Below, piece by piece: positions 35,735 through 44,685 of a DNA stretch of 64,000 nt; within the stretch, counting starts at the first letter, position 1; each line of letters opens with the position of its first letter. Below the pieces are notes generated by a model that did no database searches, was not told where the DNA came from, and was given only the letters and a program-made list of their open reading frames with translations. Source of the stretch: Vulcanimicrobiota bacterium. Lineage in GTDB: Bacteria; Vulcanimicrobiota; Xenobia; Xenobiales; JADMJV01. The stretch covers positions 31,199 to 95,198 of the forward strand of contig JAFKGI010000032.1 of NCBI GenBank assembly GCA_017307785.1. The letters are read 5' to 3'. The translations under genes and the position numbers were made by a program.

Positions 35735-37682
35735 GAGCGTGATCGACTCCAGCGAAATCGGACTGCAGGAATGGCCTGCCGAAGAAGCACTCGACCGCTT
35801 CCTCTCAGAATTGGAGTTCCACAAGGCGCTGCGCCGGCCGGAACACGAGAGCGTCGCTCTCGACCAATCGCTCAAGCGCATCACCAGTCGCTCGGTAGCC
35901 GCCGCCATGGACTCCCCCCACTACTACTCGGCGGCCATCGACGGACTGCTGGTTCGCTCGGCCGATACGTTCACCGCTACCCGCGAAAATCCGGTGGAAC
36001 TCTCGATCACTTCCGGCAGCTCTTTTGTGGAGATGGGCAGTCCGGTGCCGGAAGGTTTTGATGCCGTCGTGCCGCTCTCCGAACTGGAGGCTACCAATCG
36101 CGGCACCGTCATCCTGGTCAAGCCTTCCAACCCCTGGCGCAACGTCCGTCCTGCCGGTGAAGATGTGCAGCAGAATGAAGTGGTCATCCCCAAAGACCAC
36201 CGCATTCAGCCGGTTGATATCGGTGCGCTGGCCGCGGCCGGCGTGGAAAGACTCGACGTCTATCAGCAGCCGGTTGTCTCCATCCTCTCCCTGGGCAATC
36301 ACCTGGTGCCAGCCGGCAGCAAGCCGCAAGTCGGCCAGATGATCGACTCCAACAGTCTTACGTTGAGCGGGCTCGTCCAGGAACTGGGAGCGATTCCCGA
36401 CCTGCTGACCATCGCGCCCGAGCGCCTGGAAGAAGCGGGCGAGGCTCTCAAAGCGGCGGCGCAGAAAGCCGATCTGATCCTGGTGGTGGCCGGTCCTTCG
36501 CACGGAACGGCCCTGCTGTCCCGACTGGTCAGCGACCTGGGCGAGCGCATCCTCCACGGAGTGGCCCTCAACCCTTGCCAGAGCCTGGTTTTGGGAGTGA
36601 TCGAGGGCAAGCCGCTGATTGGCCTGCCCTTCCACCCGGTGGGCGTTTTCGCCGGATTTGAGTCCTTTGCCCGACCCGTCCTCGAGCAAATGCTGGGCCC
36701 CTCACTCTCCCAGGAGGATTTGCCCAGGGCCCAGGCCACTCTGGCCGTACCCTTCAAGCGCAACTACTCGGGCAGCGAAGAGTTCGTGCGCGTTCGCATG
36801 GGCTGGGTGGATGACCGACTGGTGGCCGTTCCGGAAGTGGGTGGAGCCTCCACCTTGATGTCGCTGGTGCGAGCCTCCGGGCTCTTCCGCGTCAACGCCG
36901 ACGTCGAGGAGCTTCCCGCCCGCACCAACGTCTCCGTCCGCATGCTCAGCCCTCAGCGCTCCTTGCACAACAACGTGCTCATGCTGGGCACGCACGACAT
37001 CTGCTTCGATCTGCTGCGCAGCCTGATGCGCGCCAGCTTTCCGGAACTGACCCTACACACCGCCGCCACCGGCGGCATGAAGGGCCTGCAGGCCATCAAG
37101 GCCGGCCTCTGTCACGCCGCCGCCATCCATCTCTTCGATGAAGAGACGGGCGAATACAACGTGCCCTTCCTGGAAGGCGCCACCCTACCGGAGCCCATGG
37201 TTTTGATGAACCTGTGCAGTCGTGACCTGGGCCTGATCGTGGCCCCGGGCAATCCGTTGGGAATCCAGGGCCTACAGGATCTCGGTCGCTCCGACCTCAA
37301 ATTCATCAACCGCCAGAAAGGCAGCGGCACTCGCGTTCTGCTCGACTGGCATTTGCGCAAGATCGGGCTGGACCCCGAAAACATCGGTGGCTTCCCGCGC
37401 GAGGTCAAAACGCACATGGCCGTGGCCGCAGCCGTCTCCAGCCAGGCGGTCGACTGCGGTCCCGGCATTTCCACCGCCGCCCGCACTCTGCGGCTGGACT
37501 TCGTGCCCTGCATCAAGGAACGTCTGGATCTGCTGATTCCCAAACGCTTTTTCGCCCGCTACCCGGTGGCCGGACTGGTGCAGGTGGTTCGTTCCAGTCG
37601 CTTCAAAAACGAAGCACCGCAACAGCTGAGCGACTACGATTTCAGCCAGACCGGCCAGGTTCTCTGGGAAAGCCCCGCTTGA
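35727..37682 (+). CDS. MoeA-like domain fused to periplasmic-binding-protein-like domain
   Basis: 651 residues. Residues ~20-410 follow MoeA: AAIDGLLVRSADT (normally MDGYAVR), NVRPAGEDVQQNEVV and a MoCF-like core. Residues ~415-640 match the PBP-like domain attached to some MoeA proteins (THDICFDLLRSLM, AATGGMKGLQAIKAGLCHAA). Several MoeA active-site motifs are altered: TGDEL is LGNHL, SGGVSVGD is AGPSHGTA, PGKP is NPCQ and GLPGNP is GLPFHP. Molybdate insertion by this protein is therefore questionable; a molybdate/tungstate-sensing or scaffold role is possible. It is coupled to moaC by a TTGA overlap. Confidence 0.75.
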   Translation: MPESVIDSSEIGLQEWPAEEALDRFLSELEFHKALRRPEHESVALDQSLKRITSRSVAAAMDSPHYYSAAIDGLLVRSADTFTATRENPVELSITSGSSFVEMGSPVPEGFDAVVPLSELEATNRGTVILVKPSNPWRNVRPAGEDVQQNEVVIPKDHRIQPVDIGALAAAGVERLDVYQQPVVSILSLGNHLVPAGSKPQVGQMIDSNSLTLSGLVQELGAIPDLLTIAPERLEEAGEALKAAAQKADLILVVAGPSHGTALLSRLVSDLGERILHGVALNPCQSLVLGVIEGKPLIGLPFHPVGVFAGFESFARPVLEQMLGPSLSQEDLPRAQATLAVPFKRNYSGSEEFVRVRMGWVDDRLVAVPEVGGASTLMSLVRASGLFRVNADVEELPARTNVSVRMLSPQRSLHNNVLMLGTHDICFDLLRSLMRASFPELTLHTAATGGMKGLQAIKAGLCHAAAIHLFDEETGEYNVPFLEGATLPEPMVLMNLCSRDLGLIVAPGNPLGIQGLQDLGRSDLKFINRQKGSGTRVLLDWHLRKIGLDPENIGGFPREVKTHMAVAAAVSSQAVDCGPGISTAARTLRLDFVPCIKERLDLLIPKRFFARYPVAGLVQVVRSSRFKNEAPQQLSDYDFSQTGQVLWESPA

Positions 37683-38152
37683 AGCACTGGAACGAGCACG
37701 GGGAAGCCCATATGGTGGACGTGTCCGCCAAAGGCGAAACGGTGCGCCAGGCAACTGCTCAGGGATGGTTGACCATGACCGCGGACACCCTGCAAAGGTT
37801 CCGCGAAGGCTCCCTCGACAAGGGGGACGCAGCCGCCGTAGCCCGAGTGGCCGGTATCAGTGCGGCCAAGCGGACCAGCGACCTGATTCCGCTGTGCCAT
37901 CCCCTGCGCCTTTCGGGGGTAACCATCGACATCCATCCGCATCCTCCCGAGAAGATCGAAGTGCGGGCCACCGTGCGCTGCACCGAGAGGACAGGAGTGG
38001 AGATGGAGGCGCTGACCTCGGTCTCGGTCGCCTGCCTGACCCTCTATGACATGCTCAAAGCCCTGGACAAAGGCATCACTATCGGACCTATCCAGCTCCT
38101 GGAGAAGACCGGTGGCAAGTCCGGAGACTGGAGCCGCGGTGGAGAACGTTAA
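37679..38152 (+). CDS. moaC: Cyclic pyranopterin monophosphate synthase MoaC
   Basis: 157 residues from a TTG in a TTGA overlap. Family motifs: MVDVSAKGETVRQATA, KRTSDLIPLCHPLRL (catalytic region), TGVEMEALTSVSVACLTLYDM (two stretches) and LLEKTGGKSGDW. With MoaA (not in the window) it converts GTP to cPMP, the substrate of the MoaD-MoaE fusion at 26 kb. It overlaps the acetyltransferase gene by 14 nt. Confidence 0.93.
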   Translation: MKHWNEHGEAHMVDVSAKGETVRQATAQGWLTMTADTLQRFREGSLDKGDAAAVARVAGISAAKRTSDLIPLCHPLRLSGVTIDIHPHPPEKIEVRATVRCTERTGVEMEALTSVSVACLTLYDMLKALDKGITIGPIQLLEKTGGKSGDWSRGGER

Positions 38153-38738
38153 GATTCACTCTTCCGCCTTCGTAGATGAAGGCGCCCAGATCGGAGCCGG
38201 CACCGCCATCTGGCACTTCTGCCACATCATGGCGGGAGCGACCCTGGGCAAAGGTTGCATTTTAGGCCAGAACGTCGTGGTGGCGCCCGGCGTGCGCATC
38301 GGCAACAACGTGAAGATCCAGAACAATGTCTCCGTTTACGAGGGAGTAGAACTGGAAGATGACGTCTTCTGCGGCCCCAGTTGCGTCTTTACCAACGTCA
38401 TCAACCCGCGCTCGCAGATTGTGCGCCGCGGTCAGTATCAGCGCACGCTGGTGCGCCGGGGAGTAACACTGGGTGCCAACAGCACCATCGTCTGCGGCTC
38501 CACCCTGGGCCGATACGCTTTCATAGCCGCGGGTGCGGTGGTCAAAGGAGAAGTGCCCGACTACGCTCTGATGATGGGCGTTCCGGCCCGCCGCAGAGGC
38601 TGGATGAGCCGGCACGGCTATCGCCTGAAAGAGCAAGCGGACGGAACCTGGACCTGTCCCGAGAGCGGTTGGACTTACCGTTTTGATTCGGCCGGCTCCC
38701 TCCGTTGCGACAACCTAAGCGAAGACGAGTCCCTTTAG
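38139..38738 (+). CDS. Left-handed beta-helix acetyltransferase, WbpD/WlbB-like
   Basis: 199 residues from the GTG at 38139, which directly precedes the family start (VKIHSSAFVDEGAQIGAG). Hexapeptide repeats run from there to GVPARRRG. The blocks IWHFCHIMAGATLGKGC and NNVSVYEGVELEDDVFCGPS are typical of the acetyltransferases acting on UDP-amino-sugar uronates (WbpD). A short C-terminal segment with CPESGWTYRF follows. It acetylates an amino-sugar nucleotide for surface glycans; a link to the WecE-like enzyme is speculative. Confidence 0.8.
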   Translation: MENVKIHSSAFVDEGAQIGAGTAIWHFCHIMAGATLGKGCILGQNVVVAPGVRIGNNVKIQNNVSVYEGVELEDDVFCGPSCVFTNVINPRSQIVRRGQYQRTLVRRGVTLGANSTIVCGSTLGRYAFIAAGAVVKGEVPDYALMMGVPARRRGWMSRHGYRLKEQADGTWTCPESGWTYRFDSAGSLRCDNLSEDESL

Positions 38739-39962
38739 GGCCTGGACCATTTCAGCGGCGCTGCTGTAGCGCTCGCTTTTCTTCTTTCCCAAGGCCTTAA
38801 GGCATACGTCAGCCACCTGACGGGGCACCAGAGGATTCATCTCTACCGGGTCCTTAGGGCGCTTGGACATGATCTCGAAGATCAGGGCCGCCATGGCGGT
38901 TGAACGAAAAGGCGGAAAGCCCGTGAGCAACAGATAGAAAATGCCTCCCAGGGCGAACTGGTCACTGAGCGCGTCCACTTCCCCCAGGGTCGGATCAAAA
39001 TGCTCGGGCGACATAAACTGCGGCGTCCCCCAGACATCTCCGGTGCGCGTCAGCTTTTCGTCGGCTCCGGAAATTTTGGCCAGCCCGAAGTCCATCACTC
39101 GCAGGCGGCCATCTACACCCACCATAATATTCGAAGGCTTCAGGTCACGGTGCAAAATCCCACGTTCGTGGACGGCGGCCAGGGCCTCGGCGATCTGCAG
39201 GGTCAGGCGCACCGCTTCCGCAGGCAGCACGGCTTTCCCCTCGGTGTAGTCGTCCAGCTCTTTGCCTTCCACCAACTCCATGGCCAAAAAGGAAAGCGGA
39301 GAATCGCCGATCTCATAAATGGTCACCACGTTCGGGTGGGCCACCCGAGCCACAGCCCGGGCCTCCGTGAGAAATCGCAGCTGCGATTCGCGCTTCAGCT
39401 CTCCGCTCATCACCTTGAGGGCGACATCCCGCAGCAACCTTTCGTCGGTTGCTCGGTAGACACGGCCCATTCCGCCTTCTCCCAGCAAGCTGACCAGACG
39501 ATAATGATGAATAAGGTCGCCAATTTCCAGACTGGCGAGAGCTTTCGAAGGCTGGGCAGCAACAGCCGGCGCCGACAAATTCCCCGACTCGCGGACTTTG
39601 AAGAGCGACTTCAATTTCGCCAGAAGAAATTCATACTCCACCGGCTTGGGGACGTAGTCGTTGGCTCCCAACTCCATCCCCTGAACCTTGGATGCCGTAT
39701 CGGTGTTGGCCGACACCATAAAGACCGGAAGTTCGTTGACGGTGTGAATCTTGCGGATCTCCTGGAGCACCTGGAACCCGTCCATCTCGGGCATCTGCAC
39801 ATCGAGCAGCACCAGCGAGATCGGTTCCATATCCATGATCTCGAGAGCCATCGGACCACTCTCGGCCAGCACGATCTGATAGCCGTCGCGACGCAAACGG
39901 CGCGCCAACCACGTCAGATTTTCTTTGTTGTCATCGACCAGTAGCAGCTTGGGCTCACTCAT
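38715..39962 (-). CDS. Response-regulator receiver fused to Ser/Thr protein kinase
   Basis: 415 residues from the ATG at 39962, where the receiver fold begins (KLLLVDDNKENL). A longer frame upstream is not conserved. The receiver has phosphoacceptor D54 (LLDVQMPEMDG) and the PKP lysine. The kinase at ~165-415 has GEGGMGRVYRATDE, VALKVM, HRDLKPSNIM, DFGLAK and a degenerate APE as SPE, so it should be active. Phosphorylation of the receiver probably controls the kinase. It is divergent, by 72 bp, from the binding-protein/histidine-kinase pair. Confidence 0.88.
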   Translation of the reverse strand: MSEPKLLLVDDNKENLTWLARRLRRDGYQIVLAESGPMALEIMDMEPISLVLLDVQMPEMDGFQVLQEIRKIHTVNELPVFMVSANTDTASKVQGMELGANDYVPKPVEYEFLLAKLKSLFKVRESGNLSAPAVAAQPSKALASLEIGDLIHHYRLVSLLGEGGMGRVYRATDERLLRDVALKVMSGELKRESQLRFLTEARAVARVAHPNVVTIYEIGDSPLSFLAMELVEGKELDDYTEGKAVLPAEAVRLTLQIAEALAAVHERGILHRDLKPSNIMVGVDGRLRVMDFGLAKISGADEKLTRTGDVWGTPQFMSPEHFDPTLGEVDALSDQFALGGIFYLLLTGFPPFRSTAMAALIFEIMSKRPKDPVEMNPLVPRQVADVCLKALGKKKSERYSSAAEMVQALKGLVFA

Positions 39963-40034
39963 GTGGGCGCCATTCTGCGCGCGGCCCGGAGATCTTGCCG
40001 AGGAGAGCGGCGATAGCGGGAGAATGAGCCGAGC

Positions 40035-41204
40035 ATGCGACTCTTCAAAGCGGCCCTGGCTTTCGTCATGTGCCTGGCCTTTCTGGGCCTGAGCGCTCGG
40101 TCCGGCTCTCAAGAAGTCATCAAAGTGGGAGTGCTGTTCTCTTCCAGCGGAACCATGGCGGCCAGCGAGAAACCCATGCTGGACGCGACCATGCTGGCCA
40201 TCGACGAAATCAATGAGAGCGGGATCAGCCTGGCCTCAGAAAAGCGCATCAAACTGCAAGCCGTGATCGCCGACGGCGCTTCTTCTCCAGCCGAATTCGC
40301 CGAGAAGGCCACGGAACTGATGGAGCATCAAGGGGTGCGCATTTTTTTCGGCTGCTGGACCAGCGACTCGCGCAAAGCCGTATTGAAAGTCCTGGAAGCT
40401 CGCGGCGGATTGCTCTATTATCCGGTTCAGTTCGAAGGTCAGGAAGATTCTCCGGCGGCCATTTATTCGGGATTGACCGCCAATCAGCAGCTTTTCCCCG
40501 CGCTGAGATTCCTCAGCAACGAGGGCTATCCCAAGATCTTTTTGGTGGGCTCAGACTATCTTTATCCACGCACCACCAATCAGCTCTGTCGCCGCTACCT
40601 CGCCGAGCACGGTGGAAGCATCGTGGGGGAACGCTACAAAAAACGAGGATCCAGCGATTTTCATGAAATCGTGGCCGAGATTGGGCGCAGCGGCTGCAGC
40701 GTAGTCCTCAACACCATCAACGGTGACAGTCAGCGTTCTTTCTTGCAGCAGTATCGCGAGGCCGGCCTAAAAATGCCGATCATGTCCCTGTCTTTGAGCG
40801 AGACGCAGGCACTGGCGATGGGGTCCCTGACCGACGGAACTTTTAGCTGCGCGGGCTACTTTAGCTCGCTGCATTCTCCCCAAAACGCTCGGTTTTGCGC
40901 CGCTTTCCAAAAGCGCTATGGCCAGCAGCGAGTTCTGGACGACGCCAGCGAGACCGCCTATTCCCAGGTGCGGGCCTTCGCGCAGGCCCTGCTGCGTTGT
41001 GGAAGAGCCGAACCGGCCGCTCTACGCCAGGCCACTCGGGCACTCATTCTCGACACTCCGGGCGGTCTCATTCGCTACGATCCCAAGAGCCTCTACTGCT
41101 GGCGAGCCATCCGCATCGCGCGCTTCGAGAAGGGCCGCGCCAAGGTGGTCTGGAGCTCCGAACTACCAATCCGACCGGAGCCTTTTCTGGGAGCCCGTCC
41201 TTGA
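40035..41204 (+). CDS. Periplasmic urea/amide-type substrate-binding protein (AmiC/UrtA-like)
   Basis: 389 residues with a signal peptide (~1-26). It matches the type I periplasmic-binding family of short-chain amides and urea: VGVLFSSSGTMAASEKPM, FFGCWTSDSRKAVLKVLE, LLYYPVQFEGQEDSP and NTINGDSQRSFLQQYREAG. No permease genes are present. It is translationally coupled (TTGA) to a histidine kinase, so it most likely delivers ligand information to that sensor rather than serving transport. Confidence 0.85.
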   Translation: MRLFKAALAFVMCLAFLGLSARSGSQEVIKVGVLFSSSGTMAASEKPMLDATMLAIDEINESGISLASEKRIKLQAVIADGASSPAEFAEKATELMEHQGVRIFFGCWTSDSRKAVLKVLEARGGLLYYPVQFEGQEDSPAAIYSGLTANQQLFPALRFLSNEGYPKIFLVGSDYLYPRTTNQLCRRYLAEHGGSIVGERYKKRGSSDFHEIVAEIGRSGCSVVLNTINGDSQRSFLQQYREAGLKMPIMSLSLSETQALAMGSLTDGTFSCAGYFSSLHSPQNARFCAAFQKRYGQQRVLDDASETAYSQVRAFAQALLRCGRAEPAALRQATRALILDTPGGLIRYDPKSLYCWRAIRIARFEKGRAKVVWSSELPIRPEPFLGARP

Positions 41205-43081
41205 AAAAGCGGATTCTCTTCTCCACCAAGCTGATCGCGCTGGTGCTCTTTTCCTGCCTCTTCCCCACTCTGTTTATGGGCCTCCAGTCCTACGTAAATA
41301 TGGGCAACCAGGTCGAAGCCTCGACCCTCAACTTGCTCGACTCGCTGGCTCAATCTTCCGCCTTTCAGGTGGAACTCTGGTTGAACGAGCAAAAGTCGAC
41401 GGCCGAAGCCATCGCGCGCTCGACCGACGTGGTCCAACATCTCAGCGAAATCAATCGCTTCAACAAGCTGGGCAAGCAGGATGCGGACGAATTCTTCATG
41501 GCGCTCTATCGCCTCAACGGCGTCATCCATCTTTGCGACGACAGCTCTCGCTGGTTTACGGAAGTTTGCCTGGTCGGGTCCGATGGCAAGATGGTCTTAA
41601 CCGACAACGGCGACGGTTTCACTCAAGCGTTGGAAAGCCATCAGGTCGTCAAATTCGGCAAGGTTATGGAAGAGGGCACTTCGGCCTACAGCGGGGTCTA
41701 CCCGGCTCTCCGACCAGCGCCCGAACATATGGATTCCACCGCCTTATCAACCGGCTTTCCGACCATGTGGCTGATGTCGGCCGTACGCGGAGAAGGCGCT
41801 TCCCAGGGAGTGCTGGCCTGCAGGGTGGCCGTCAGCGACGCGAGCTACCTCTTCCCGACCGAAGCCAACAGCATCCCCGTCGATGTCTTTCTGACGACCC
41901 ACGAAGGTTGGATGATTTCTTCCAATCGCAAGGTGGACCGCTCCTCGTTCCGTCAGACCGTCCCTTGCGGCGACAGCTTTCAAGAACCCGGCCACTCCAT
42001 CGACGGTTATCTGGACTACAGCGGCCGCATCGTGGCCGGCGCCTGGCAGCCGGTGCCGGGAACCAACTTTATGGTGTTGGTGCAAATCAACCGCGACATC
42101 ATCAGTGTTCCCAAAGGGATGGCCGAACGCTCGGCCCTCAGCATCAGCCTGGGACTGTCTCTGCTGATGGCCACCATCGGCTTTCTGGTGGCCGAGCGCC
42201 TGCTCAAGCCACTGCGCCGCCTGACGCGGGCCGCTCACGCCCTGGCCGAGGGTCAACGCTCAGTGCGCGTGCGACTGCGGCGCGGAGACGAAATCGGCGA
42301 TCTGGGCGACACTTTTGACCGGATGGCCGCCTCTCTGGAAACGACCCTGCTGGCCCTGGAGGGCGCTCGCGATGAAGCTCTGGCCGCCTATCGCGCCAAA
42401 AGCCGTTTTCTGGCCAATATGACTCACGAACTGCGCACCCCGCTCAACGCCATCATCGGCTACAGTGAAATGCTGATCGCCGAAGTCGGAGACAAAGGCG
42501 AGCAGCAATGGGTGGAGGACCTGGGGGTCATCCGGCGCTCCGGCAAGGACCTGCTGGCGCTGATCAACAGCATTCTGGATCTTTCCAAGATGGAAGCCGA
42601 CAAAATGTCGGTGGACGTCGGCACCTTCATTCTCTTCGACTTGCTCCAGGAAGTCTCGCAAGTAGTGGTTCCGCTGGTGCGCGAGAAGAACAACACCTAC
42701 CTCTGCGACTACCACGCCGCCGACGAGGTCACCCAGGACCGCACCAAACTGAAGCAAGTGCTCCTCAACCTCATCAGCAACTCGGCCAAATTCACCAAAG
42801 ACGGAACCATCGAGGTCCACGCAGAGGTGGTCGGGAAGACCTTCATCCTCAAAGTAACGGACAGCGGCATCGGCATGACCGAGGAGCAATGCGCCAGAGT
42901 CTTCGAAGAATTTGCCCAGGCCGATGAGTCCACCACTCGCAAATACGGCGGAACCGGACTGGGGCTGGCCATCGTGAAACGCTTCGTGGAACTGATGGGT
43001 GGCAGCGTGGCGGTCACCAGCCAGGAAGGCGAGGGCACCACCTTCGCCGTCAGCCTGCCTAGCGTCTACCGAGCCGATTGA
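41201..43081 (+). CDS. Membrane histidine kinase with extracytoplasmic sensor domain
   Basis: 626 residues from a TTG. TM1 lies at ~7-28, a large outer domain (dCache-like) to ~305, TM2 at ~310-330, then HAMP (KPLRRLTRAAHALAEGQRSV), HisKA with H409 in FLANMTHELRTPLNAIIGYS, N box LLNLISNSAKFT and G boxes DSGIGM and GGTGLGLAI. It should autophosphorylate and signal to a separate receiver; the divergent receiver-kinase fusion is the natural partner. Its end overlaps the convergent rluE-like gene by 23 nt. Confidence 0.9.
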   Translation: MKKRILFSTKLIALVLFSCLFPTLFMGLQSYVNMGNQVEASTLNLLDSLAQSSAFQVELWLNEQKSTAEAIARSTDVVQHLSEINRFNKLGKQDADEFFMALYRLNGVIHLCDDSSRWFTEVCLVGSDGKMVLTDNGDGFTQALESHQVVKFGKVMEEGTSAYSGVYPALRPAPEHMDSTALSTGFPTMWLMSAVRGEGASQGVLACRVAVSDASYLFPTEANSIPVDVFLTTHEGWMISSNRKVDRSSFRQTVPCGDSFQEPGHSIDGYLDYSGRIVAGAWQPVPGTNFMVLVQINRDIISVPKGMAERSALSISLGLSLLMATIGFLVAERLLKPLRRLTRAAHALAEGQRSVRVRLRRGDEIGDLGDTFDRMAASLETTLLALEGARDEALAAYRAKSRFLANMTHELRTPLNAIIGYSEMLIAEVGDKGEQQWVEDLGVIRRSGKDLLALINSILDLSKMEADKMSVDVGTFILFDLLQEVSQVVVPLVREKNNTYLCDYHAADEVTQDRTKLKQVLLNLISNSAKFTKDGTIEVHAEVVGKTFILKVTDSGIGMTEEQCARVFEEFAQADESTTRKYGGTGLGLAIVKRFVELMGGSVAVTSQEGEGTTFAVSLPSVYRAD

Positions 43082-43625
43082 GCCATTCTCGTTCGGGCCG
43101 GGTCAGTTCCCGACATTCGCCGGCGGCCAATGCTCCCAACTGAATGGGCCCGATAGCGGCCCGCAGCAGACGTAGAGTGGGATGCCCCACGGCCGCCGTC
43201 ATGCGCCTTACCTGACGATTCTTCCCTTCGCGCAACTGGAGCTCCAGCCAGGCGGTGGGCACGTTGAGACGATGACGAATGGGCGGATTTCTCGGTGGGA
43301 TCTGTAGATCTGGCAACAGTCGCGCCTGGGCCGGTGCGCTCGTGAAGTCGCCGCAGCGAACTCCCTGACGCAGTTGTTGCAGCGCCTCCGTTTCCGGCAG
43401 ACGCTCGACCTGGGCCCAGTAGGTTTTCTCGACTCGACCCGGGGTGGTCAGCAACGTCTGCACCCAGGGTAACTCGGAAATCACCAGCAGGCCTTCGCTG
43501 TCCTCGTCCAGTCGGCCCACCGCTTTGCCGCCGCTCAGGGCCGGAAATTCCAGCAGCGTGCGCTTCTCTCCGCTCGGCTTGTACTGGCTGAGCACTCCGT
43601 AGGGCTTGTGAAAAACGAGGATCAC
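43059..43625 (-). CDS. rluE: rRNA pseudouridine synthase, RsuA/RluE family
   Basis: 188 residues without an S4 domain, as in RluE (which modifies 23S rRNA U2457 in E. coli). The catalytic aspartate is D40 in GRLDEDSEGLLV; KPYGVLSQY and REGKNRQVRRMTAAVGHPTLRL (two stretches) are typical. It is the first gene of its strand here, and its start lies 52 nt from the divergent GH57-like gene. Confidence 0.85.
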   Translation of the reverse strand: MILVFHKPYGVLSQYKPSGEKRTLLEFPALSGGKAVGRLDEDSEGLLVISELPWVQTLLTTPGRVEKTYWAQVERLPETEALQQLRQGVRCGDFTSAPAQARLLPDLQIPPRNPPIRHRLNVPTAWLELQLREGKNRQVRRMTAAVGHPTLRLLRAAIGPIQLGALAAGECRELTRPEREWLNRLGRR

Positions 43626-43677
43626 CCCCCGGGCTTCGAGTGCAGGGTCTTTAGCTCTTGCTTACAAAGGGACCGAA

Positions 43678-44685
43678 GTGGTTCATCTGGCCCTGGTTCT
43701 GGATTTCTCGCTCGCCGTCACGACGCCGCCGCAACGTTTAGAGGAACTCTATCAGCAGCGACAGCTGCCCTTGCTGCAGGACCTGCTGAAATGGCCGCAC
43801 GCAGCCATTACCCTGACTATGAACAGCTGGCTGCTACAGCACTGGCTGGACCAGGGTTGGGAAGCCGGACTGCAGGCTCTGCGCGAGCTCTACGATTTCG
43901 GCAAAGTGGAAGTCTGCGGCACCGCCTCCCACCACGCCATCCTGCCGCTGGTGCCGGAAAGCGTGGCCTTCCGCCAGGTCCGGCGCAACTCTCGCCTGCT
44001 ACAACAACTGCTGCATCCCGAGTGGCGCCCGGCCGGGTTTGCTCCGCCACAGCTTGGCTATGGCCATGAACTCAGTCGAGTGCTCCAGCCGCTCGGCTTC
44101 AACTGGTGCCTGGCCGACGACAGTGCCTACGCCGCCCTGCACGGCACCGTGCCGGGTCAACACATCGTGCGCTGTGCCGGGCTCTCGGTTTTGATGAGCT
44201 CGAGGCTGTGGAGCGAGCGTCTGCAGCATCTGGGCAATTTCTCGGTCACCCAATTCGCGCGCAACCACCACCAGGAGCTGAAGCGCTGGCTGGACGGCGC
44301 CGAGCGAGGCTACCAGGTGTTGCGCCTTCCCGGAGAGGCAGCCGAGCCGAGCATGCTGCGCAAATTCGTGGATGCCCACCAAAATCAAGGCAATCACTGG
44401 CTGCACGCCTCCCAGCTCTTCGACCACTTCCCGCTCATGGAGGGAGACGTGCCGCCCGGAAGCTGCACCACTTCGGTCGAAGAATTCTGGAACGGCAACT
44501 TTTTCAGTCCCTGGCAGGCTCAGGGCGAGGCCTGGAGATTGAGCGAGCAGGCCATTTCTGGCCTGGAAGGAGTGCAGGACCGACTGGACGCCCTGCTGAC
44601 CTCCAGCACCTTCGCGGCGGCCACTCCCGAACAACTCGAGGCTCTGCGACGCCTGGTCGAATGGTGCGGAGAACTACAGGTTTGA
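43678..44685 (+). CDS. GH57-like protein, possibly catalytically altered
   Basis: 335 residues from a GTG. The layout follows the GH57 barrel: HLALVLDFSLA at the start, then ITLTMNSWLLQHWL, a block with CGTASHHAILPLVPES, FAPPQLGYGHELSRVL and FNWCLADDSAY. In GH57 enzymes the nucleophile is the Glu of a PE(C/M)xY motif; here the position reads PPQLGY. The chain is also shorter than most GH57 enzymes. It may be a carbohydrate-binding relative. It is coupled to the transketolase gene by TTGA. Confidence 0.6.
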   Translation: MVHLALVLDFSLAVTTPPQRLEELYQQRQLPLLQDLLKWPHAAITLTMNSWLLQHWLDQGWEAGLQALRELYDFGKVEVCGTASHHAILPLVPESVAFRQVRRNSRLLQQLLHPEWRPAGFAPPQLGYGHELSRVLQPLGFNWCLADDSAYAALHGTVPGQHIVRCAGLSVLMSSRLWSERLQHLGNFSVTQFARNHHQELKRWLDGAERGYQVLRLPGEAAEPSMLRKFVDAHQNQGNHWLHASQLFDHFPLMEGDVPPGSCTTSVEEFWNGNFFSPWQAQGEAWRLSEQAISGLEGVQDRLDALLTSSTFAAATPEQLEALRRLVEWCGELQV

